Below, piece after piece: positions 60,064-64,000 of a stretch of 64,000 nt of DNA (position 1 is the stretch's first letter; every line of letters begins with the position of its first letter). The DNA is taken from positions 4,402,001 to 4,466,000 of the forward strand of contig NC_016112.1 in NCBI RefSeq assembly GCF_000968535.2, written 5' to 3'. The notes under the pieces were generated by a model. That model saw only the letters and a list, made by a program, of their open reading frames with translations. It ran no database searches and was not told the DNA's origin. The DNA is from Methylotuvimicrobium alcaliphilum 20Z (GTDB lineage Bacteria > Pseudomonadota > Gammaproteobacteria > Methylococcales > Methylomonadaceae). The translations under genes were made by a program, and so were the position numbers.

Positions 60064-61818
60064 CTATATATAACAACATCGGTTTCGCCCGTTATGCTTG
60101 GCTTCATACAGCGCACGATCCGCTTTTGTGATCAGCTTCTCGAGAGATTGCGTTTCCGGGCTCAGACACGAAATACCCAAACTCGCAGTAATTGTTTGTT
60201 CGATACCGGGAAGACTCAATTCGGCGATGGCCTCACGCAATCGCTCTGCAAATTTAAGAGCGCTGTGCGAATCCGCCTCTTCCAACAACAAAACAAATTC
60301 CTCGCCGCCGAAACGCGCGGCAAAATCGCTGTCTCGACAACTTTTCCGTAAACAATCGGCAACCATGACCAACACTTGGTCGCCCACCGTGTGCCCATAA
60401 GTATCGTTGAAGCGTTTAAAGTGATCGATATCCAACACGATGACCGACAAGTTACGTTTGTAACGCAGGGCCGCGCGAAATATTGGTTCGCCTTTTTGAT
60501 AAAAAGCGCGCCGGTTCATGATATTGGTCAACGGGTCTCTCGTCGCTAATAATTCGAGCTCCCGAGTGCGATCTTTGACTTTTTGTTCCAGCGTTGCGTT
60601 GAGCCGCTTTAGCTCGGTTTGCGTTTGTACGAAATGATGTAACGAAATGGCGATCAACGCCAATGAGAAGCTCAACAAGCCCCAGGCCAGCGGTATTCGC
60701 CGCCAAGGTAGAATGCTGTGCGCCACAGCCATATCGAGCAACAGCAATAGACCGAAAAAAGCAAATGTGACGATGATGACTTTTTGTTCATTGTTGGCAT
60801 GACGAAATCTCGAGAAAGCCACTGCAAACAATAACGACAGACTGATCGCAAATAAACCGTCAAAAACGAAATACATTCTGGAAATTGCACTATAACCGAC
60901 TAATGGCAATATATTGGCGCCTACTACATAGACTAAATGAAATCGCCATAGCGCCCCGATCAATCTTTGATACTTGATACCGGCACACCATTCGCCGAAC
61001 AATAAAGCCATAGCGACCGGCAATAAAAAATAGCCGGTCGCGGCCAAATGATCCCAAAACAATGGCGCGTTGAACAACCACAATCTGACTTGACTCTGCC
61101 CGAAGACCATCAAGGCGGAAGCCAAGGCGAACAATGCCAAATAATAAAAACTTCTCCGCTCGGCTTGCAGTAATGCGAAAACAAATGCCAAACCGGCAAT
61201 CAGCAAGGAAAAGCCGCTGACGACAATCTGTTCCACTGAATGTTCGAGAATCAATTTGATCAAATCGAGTCGTTCCATCAACTTGACCTCGCCCCACAGG
61301 CCGATGTCGCTATAGTCGGAAAACACCCGAAAATAAAGAAACTTGCCGGCAAAATCGGCAGGCAGTTGGATCATGTGCCAAGGCCAACCTTCGAAACGTC
61401 CTTGGCCGTTATGATCGAAATTGCCGTACTGATAGATTTTTCGCCCATCCAGATAGGCTTGAACAATCAAGTCTACACTGTAGATATAAATGACCGGGTC
61501 TTGCCAATTGCCGTTCGGTAAAACGGTACGGAACCAAATATTGGTTTGTCCGTCGCGTCCCGGAGGATTGGAAGGAAAGTCGATTGGGTGCCATGCTCCA
61601 TAGGCGTTGTCTTGCAGAGCCCATTCCGGCCGCCCTTGGGCATCGAAAGATGAATCGCCCCAGCGGTATTGCCAACCGCTATGCAATTGCAGGGTTGATT
61701 CATACGCTTGGAGGCTAACCGTAAAAAATGACAGACAAAGCAACAACCCGCCTTTCAGCCGGTGTTCCGTCACAAAATTTATTACGTAAACGACTAATCG
61801 TGTAAGCAACGGTATCAA
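60064..61818 (-). CDS. Membrane diguanylate cyclase with 7TMR-DISM sensor
   Basis: 584 aa. N-terminal signal/anchor, a periplasmic jelly-roll-like 7TMR-DISM extracellular domain (about 45-190: WHPIDFPSNPP, IWFRTVLPNG, FEGWPWHMIQLP), seven hydrophobic helices (about 200-385), a short coiled coil (LKRLNATLEQKVKDRTREL) and a GGDEF domain with intact active site ARFGGEEFV and an I-site RDSD five residues before it. It makes c-di-GMP in response to an unknown periplasmic ligand. Single gene; GGDEF begins after DPLTNIMNRRAF. Confidence 0.92.
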   Translation of the reverse strand: MIPLLTRLVVYVINFVTEHRLKGGLLLCLSFFTVSLQAYESTLQLHSGWQYRWGDSSFDAQGRPEWALQDNAYGAWHPIDFPSNPPGRDGQTNIWFRTVLPNGNWQDPVIYIYSVDLIVQAYLDGRKIYQYGNFDHNGQGRFEGWPWHMIQLPADFAGKFLYFRVFSDYSDIGLWGEVKLMERLDLIKLILEHSVEQIVVSGFSLLIAGLAFVFALLQAERRSFYYLALFALASALMVFGQSQVRLWLFNAPLFWDHLAATGYFLLPVAMALLFGEWCAGIKYQRLIGALWRFHLVYVVGANILPLVGYSAISRMYFVFDGLFAISLSLLFAVAFSRFRHANNEQKVIIVTFAFFGLLLLLDMAVAHSILPWRRIPLAWGLLSFSLALIAISLHHFVQTQTELKRLNATLEQKVKDRTRELELLATRDPLTNIMNRRAFYQKGEPIFRAALRYKRNLSVIVLDIDHFKRFNDTYGHTVGDQVLVMVADCLRKSCRDSDFAARFGGEEFVLLLEEADSHSALKFAERLREAIAELSLPGIEQTITASLGISCLSPETQSLEKLITKADRALYEAKHNGRNRCCYI

Positions 61819-61967
61819 TCGACCTGATAAATTAAATTGACGGGGAAGCTATCGATTGCGATAGGCTGATAGCAAATATCAGAGACATACCTTATTGCAC
61901 TGCGCATTTCGACAAAGTCTCAAGGAATTGCTGGCGCGCTTTGCATTGTTGACACGGCCGAAGTATA

Positions 61968-62120
61968 TACATCGCGCGGTCACATGTTCGGTTTTCTAAC
62001 GCGCTCTTTAGTTCGGTAACTGCGTTGTGAAAACAGTTACATAGCTTGCTATGCGCCTGTTTTCGCGCCTTGCTACCGAACAAAATAGCATTGCCATAAA
62101 AGCCGAAAACAGGCGAAGTA
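61968..62120 (+). repeat. Family B MITE (153 bp)
   Basis: TACATCGCGCGGTCACATG to AGGCGAAGTA with TA flanks. Same interior as 34337-34495, including AACGCGCTCTTTAGTTCGG and ATAGCTTGCTATGCGC. The end lacks the outward ATG seen in the other two copies. Confidence 0.8.
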
Positions 62121-62162
62121 TAGCACCGTAACGTTAGGGAAAATGGGCATACCTCACAAGCC

Positions 62163-62440
62163 CAGCAATTCCCAGTTTGAGCATTTTCGCCGATCTTAGG
62201 GTGTGGGGTATGCCTGTCGAGGAACGCCGTAAACCCATCCATGGGGAGCTTGGCGGCAGCTCGAACGCCACGGATGGCGTGTATTAGGGCAATGCAGGGC
62301 AGAAAAATGCTCCTGCATTTTCTGCATTCATTACATCCATGTAACTCAGCAATTGCCGAGGAGCAAAAATCTGCCCTGCTGCCGACATCCTCGCCAAACA
62401 CACCCCACACCCTTTTTGATCCCCAAATTGGGAATTGCTG
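62163..62440 (+). repeat. Family K MITE, long copy with extra cargo
   Basis: 278 bp. The same ends CAGCAATTCCCAGTTTGAG / CAAATTGGGAATTGCTG; TCACAAGCC duplicated at 62154-62162 and 62441-62449. The core contains an extra segment of about 115 bp (GCGTGTATTAGGGCAATGCA, TGCTCCTGCATTTTCTGC, ACATCCATGTAACTCAGC) also found in the C repeat at 21550-21983. Confidence 0.87.
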
Positions 62441-62464
62441 TCACAAGCCGGTACAAACGATTTA

Positions 62465-62620
62465 TACCCATCGCAGATCAAAATTCGGCACCAGGGTGTC
62501 CGTCAAAGGACGCCGTGAATACATCCCTGTAGGCTCTATGCCAGCTCCATGCTGGCAAAGCCTTTGCCGCACACCCTGGCGCCTCCTCAGGCACTGCCCA
62601 AATTTGAAGTGCGAAAGGTA
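62465..62620 (+). repeat. Family A MITE, standard copy
   Basis: 156 bp with TA flanks (62463-62464, 62621-62622); very close to the copies at 48976 and 15951, so it spread recently. Confidence 0.88.
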
Positions 62621-62789
62621 TATTGAATTTTAAATTATGGCTGCATGTTAACCGAATAGCTAGGGTCGGAAAAATTATGACGAATAATTTACTCGACCAG
62701 TGCACGAACTTCGAACATTATTTGGCTTACATACCGGAGTTTTTGTAATGATTTAAAGCGCGTTCAAGACTAAGAAAGTATTCAATTTA

Positions 62790-62945
62790 CCCGTCGTAGA
62801 TCAAAATTCGGCGCCGGGGTGTCCGCCAAAGGACGCCGTGAATACGTCCATGTAGGCTCTATGCCAGCTCCATGCTGGCAAAGCCTTTGCCGCACACCCC
62901 GGCGCCTCCTCGGGCACTGCCGAAATTTAACTGGTAAAGGGTGTA
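62790..62945 (+). repeat. Family A MITE, diverged right end
   Basis: Left end TACCCGTCGTAGATC and core are intact. The right terminus is altered (AAATTTAACTGGTAAAGGGT instead of GAAGTGCGAAAGGTA), so it is probably immobile. It precedes the 3' end of the methyltransferase gene. Confidence 0.78.
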
Positions 62946-62972
62946 TTTGACTGGTTGCTTCCTGCTTACCCG

Positions 62973-63713
62973 TTAGGTCAAGGGCTCACAAGATGCAAAG
63001 AACCACGGAAATCGTTGGCGTTTAAGTATCGATGGCTGCCGTTCTTCAACAATATCAAAGCCACCGTGCAGCAGCAGCTCTCGAAGGCAACCGGGCGAAT
63101 AGAACCAGGTTCCATAACCACCCCGAATACTTGTCATGCCGCCCTGAGTTTTATCTTGGCGCCGCACAATAAATTTAGCCCAATTGCCGGGAATAGGCAG
63201 CACCTGAGATGTCTGCATAAGTAAGCGTTCCTTAGTCAGGCCTCCAATTTGACGCAATACAAACGCCGGGTCTGCAATGTGATAAAGCCCACCAAGACAA
63301 AGTACGACATCGAACGGCTCATCGAAATAATTTTCGATTTGATAGACATCGCCATGTATGAACTCGATTTTGCAATCAGATTTCAGTGTACTCGCTATAA
63401 ACTGAGCGCATTTGATCCGTTCTTCCGAGAACTCCACACCCACCACTTCTTTAGCGCCTGCAAGAGCAGCCATAATAGAAAACCCTCCATTGGCTGAAAA
63501 CAAATCTAAGACTCTTTTGCCTTTAACCGATTCAGTCACCCAATCGCTAACCATGGCCTGCTTCATTTCGTTATTTTCGGCGAGCTTTCGATTTGGGTGG
63601 ATAGGAGACTCCGCGTTTCGATATATAAATTGCGTAAACCATGATGTAGATGGAATCGCGGCCATAGCGGCTTTCTCACTTTCAGTTAACTCGATATCTA
63701 GTCGTACAGCCAT
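62973..63713 (-). CDS. Class I SAM-dependent methyltransferase (CmoB-like fold)
   Basis: 246 aa from ATG 63713 (MAVRLDIELTESEKAAM) with GGGGA upstream; the frame to 63755 enters a repeat. SAM site VLDLFSANGGFSIMAALAGAKEVVGVEFS (motif I, about residues 70-98, shown in parts: LDLFSANGGFS), then FIHGDVYQI and VVLCLGGLYHIADP. The last block resembles the CmoB tRNA-uridine methyltransferase group (LYHxxxP), but the protein is shorter and CmoA is not present. Substrate unknown. Confidence 0.75.
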   Translation of the reverse strand: MAVRLDIELTESEKAAMAAIPSTSWFTQFIYRNAESPIHPNRKLAENNEMKQAMVSDWVTESVKGKRVLDLFSANGGFSIMAALAGAKEVVGVEFSEERIKCAQFIASTLKSDCKIEFIHGDVYQIENYFDEPFDVVLCLGGLYHIADPAFVLRQIGGLTKERLLMQTSQVLPIPGNWAKFIVRRQDKTQGGMTSIRGGYGTWFYSPGCLRELLLHGGFDIVEERQPSILKRQRFPWFFASCEPLT

Positions 63714-63748
63714 AATGCAGTCCCCATTTTTTCTAAAATCGACAATTA

Positions 63749-63838
63749 TACCCATAGCAGTGCAAAATTCAGCATTGAATGCACATCAAGGGTCCAGCAA
63801 CCCCTCGAGCACTGCCGAAATTAGAAGCGCGAAAGATA
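63749..63838 (+). repeat. Degenerate short family A element
   Basis: About 90 bp: TACCCATAGCAGTGCAAAAT at the left, CTCGAGCACTGCCGAAATTA and GCGCGAAAGATA at the right, TA on the left side. Most of the core is missing. Confidence 0.65.
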
Positions 63839-63880
63839 AAGCGCTCGGACCGTACTTATTGTCGACCTTGTTTGCCCGAT

Positions 63881-64000
63881 TTATAACTCGAACTTTATCT
63901 TATCAAGTCGGCTTTCCAAGGCTGCCAACAACTCTTTTCCGGATTTGACCGTTCCAAAATCGGCCGGCTCTAGGCTTTTGCCGGTTAATACCGAAAATCG
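63881..64000 (-). CDS. C-terminal end of an unidentified protein (cut by window edge)
   Basis: The minus strand is open from the right edge to TAA at 63881-63883 and encodes 39 residues ending KELLAALESRLDKIKFEL. The sequence is helical and too short to place in a family. I call it a gene from the clean open frame and typical composition only. Confidence 0.45.
   Translation of the reverse strand, partial: RFSVLTGKSLEPADFGTVKSGKELLAALESRLDKIKFEL

Noticed and set aside
20016-62972. CRISPR array in the repeat-rich gaps
   Set aside because: The repeats are dispersed, have different flanks and target duplications, and lack regular repeat-spacer spacing; no cas gene is present.
63412-63948. 178-codon plus-strand frame at the right edge
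   Set aside because: It is antisense to the methyltransferase gene and runs through a degenerate A repeat.
1-64000. tRNA, rRNA or prophage genes
   Set aside because: I looked for cloverleaf-like GGTTCRANNCC segments, rRNA words and phage structural genes and found none that I can support.

Overview
The window looks like a chromosomal segment of a gammaproteobacterium. Protein character and moderate GC suggest a Methylococcales-type methanotroph (Methylomicrobium or a relative). That placement is inference: no methane-oxidation gene lies here. Supporting hints are periplasmic redox and copper genes (a di-haem MauG/CCP-like protein, a small cytochrome c, a CueO-like multicopper oxidase), a eukaryotic-type NADP isocitrate dehydrogenase, and intergenic spaces packed with nested repeats.

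Layout. 1-2650: 3' part of recC. 2806-6419 (minus): Mla/Pqi-type lipid transport operon (STAS-permease, ATPase, MCE protein, lipoprotein). 7125-9862 (minus): di-haem peroxidase-like lipoprotein, Tat metallophosphoesterase and monohaem cytochrome. 9952-15499 (minus): CheB-CheR-PAS fusion overlapping a PAS-GGDEF-EAL protein. 16185-17772: divergent L-asparaginase and folA. 18075-21302: multicopper oxidase and a membrane-tethered AlbA_2 protein. 21981-22503: YefM/YoeB-type toxin-antitoxin. 24319-26134: apaH-apaG and an ankyrin protein. 26143-27773 and 38617-40247: two near-identical inverted copies of a 1631-bp IS3-like element. Between them: icd-adaptor-ABC ATPase (permease missing), rlmJ, a multi-pass membrane protein, a double-receiver protein, baeSR and spy. 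40326-43761: pgl, an M28 peptidase and a UPF0175/DUF3368 toxin-antitoxin pair split by a repeat. 43877-48364: a very large propeller/TPR protein and a lipoprotein. 49250-52210: cstA, a small CC-terminal protein and an ArsA-type ATPase. 52795-63713: a Tat phosphoesterase, a periplasmic ATP-dependent DNA ligase, an AsmA-like protein, a diguanylate cyclase and a methyltransferase. An unidentified gene is cut by the right edge.

The most unusual content is between the genes. At least six families of small non-autonomous elements occur (called A, B, C, D, E and K here). A and B carry terminal inverted repeats and TA target duplications; K carries 9-bp duplications. Families A, C, D, E and K share variants of one internal cassette (hairpin GGACG-n9-CGTCC within a larger inverted repeat), and core-less versions of A, C and D also exist. 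The elements insert into one another: A into E, a 178-bp element into C, palindrome G into the core. They also touch genes. C ends coincide with the stop codons of recC, yoeB and the UPF0175 antitoxin gene; a B end holds the best start codon of baeS; C separates an antitoxin from its toxin. No transposase that would obviously mobilise the TA families lies in the window.
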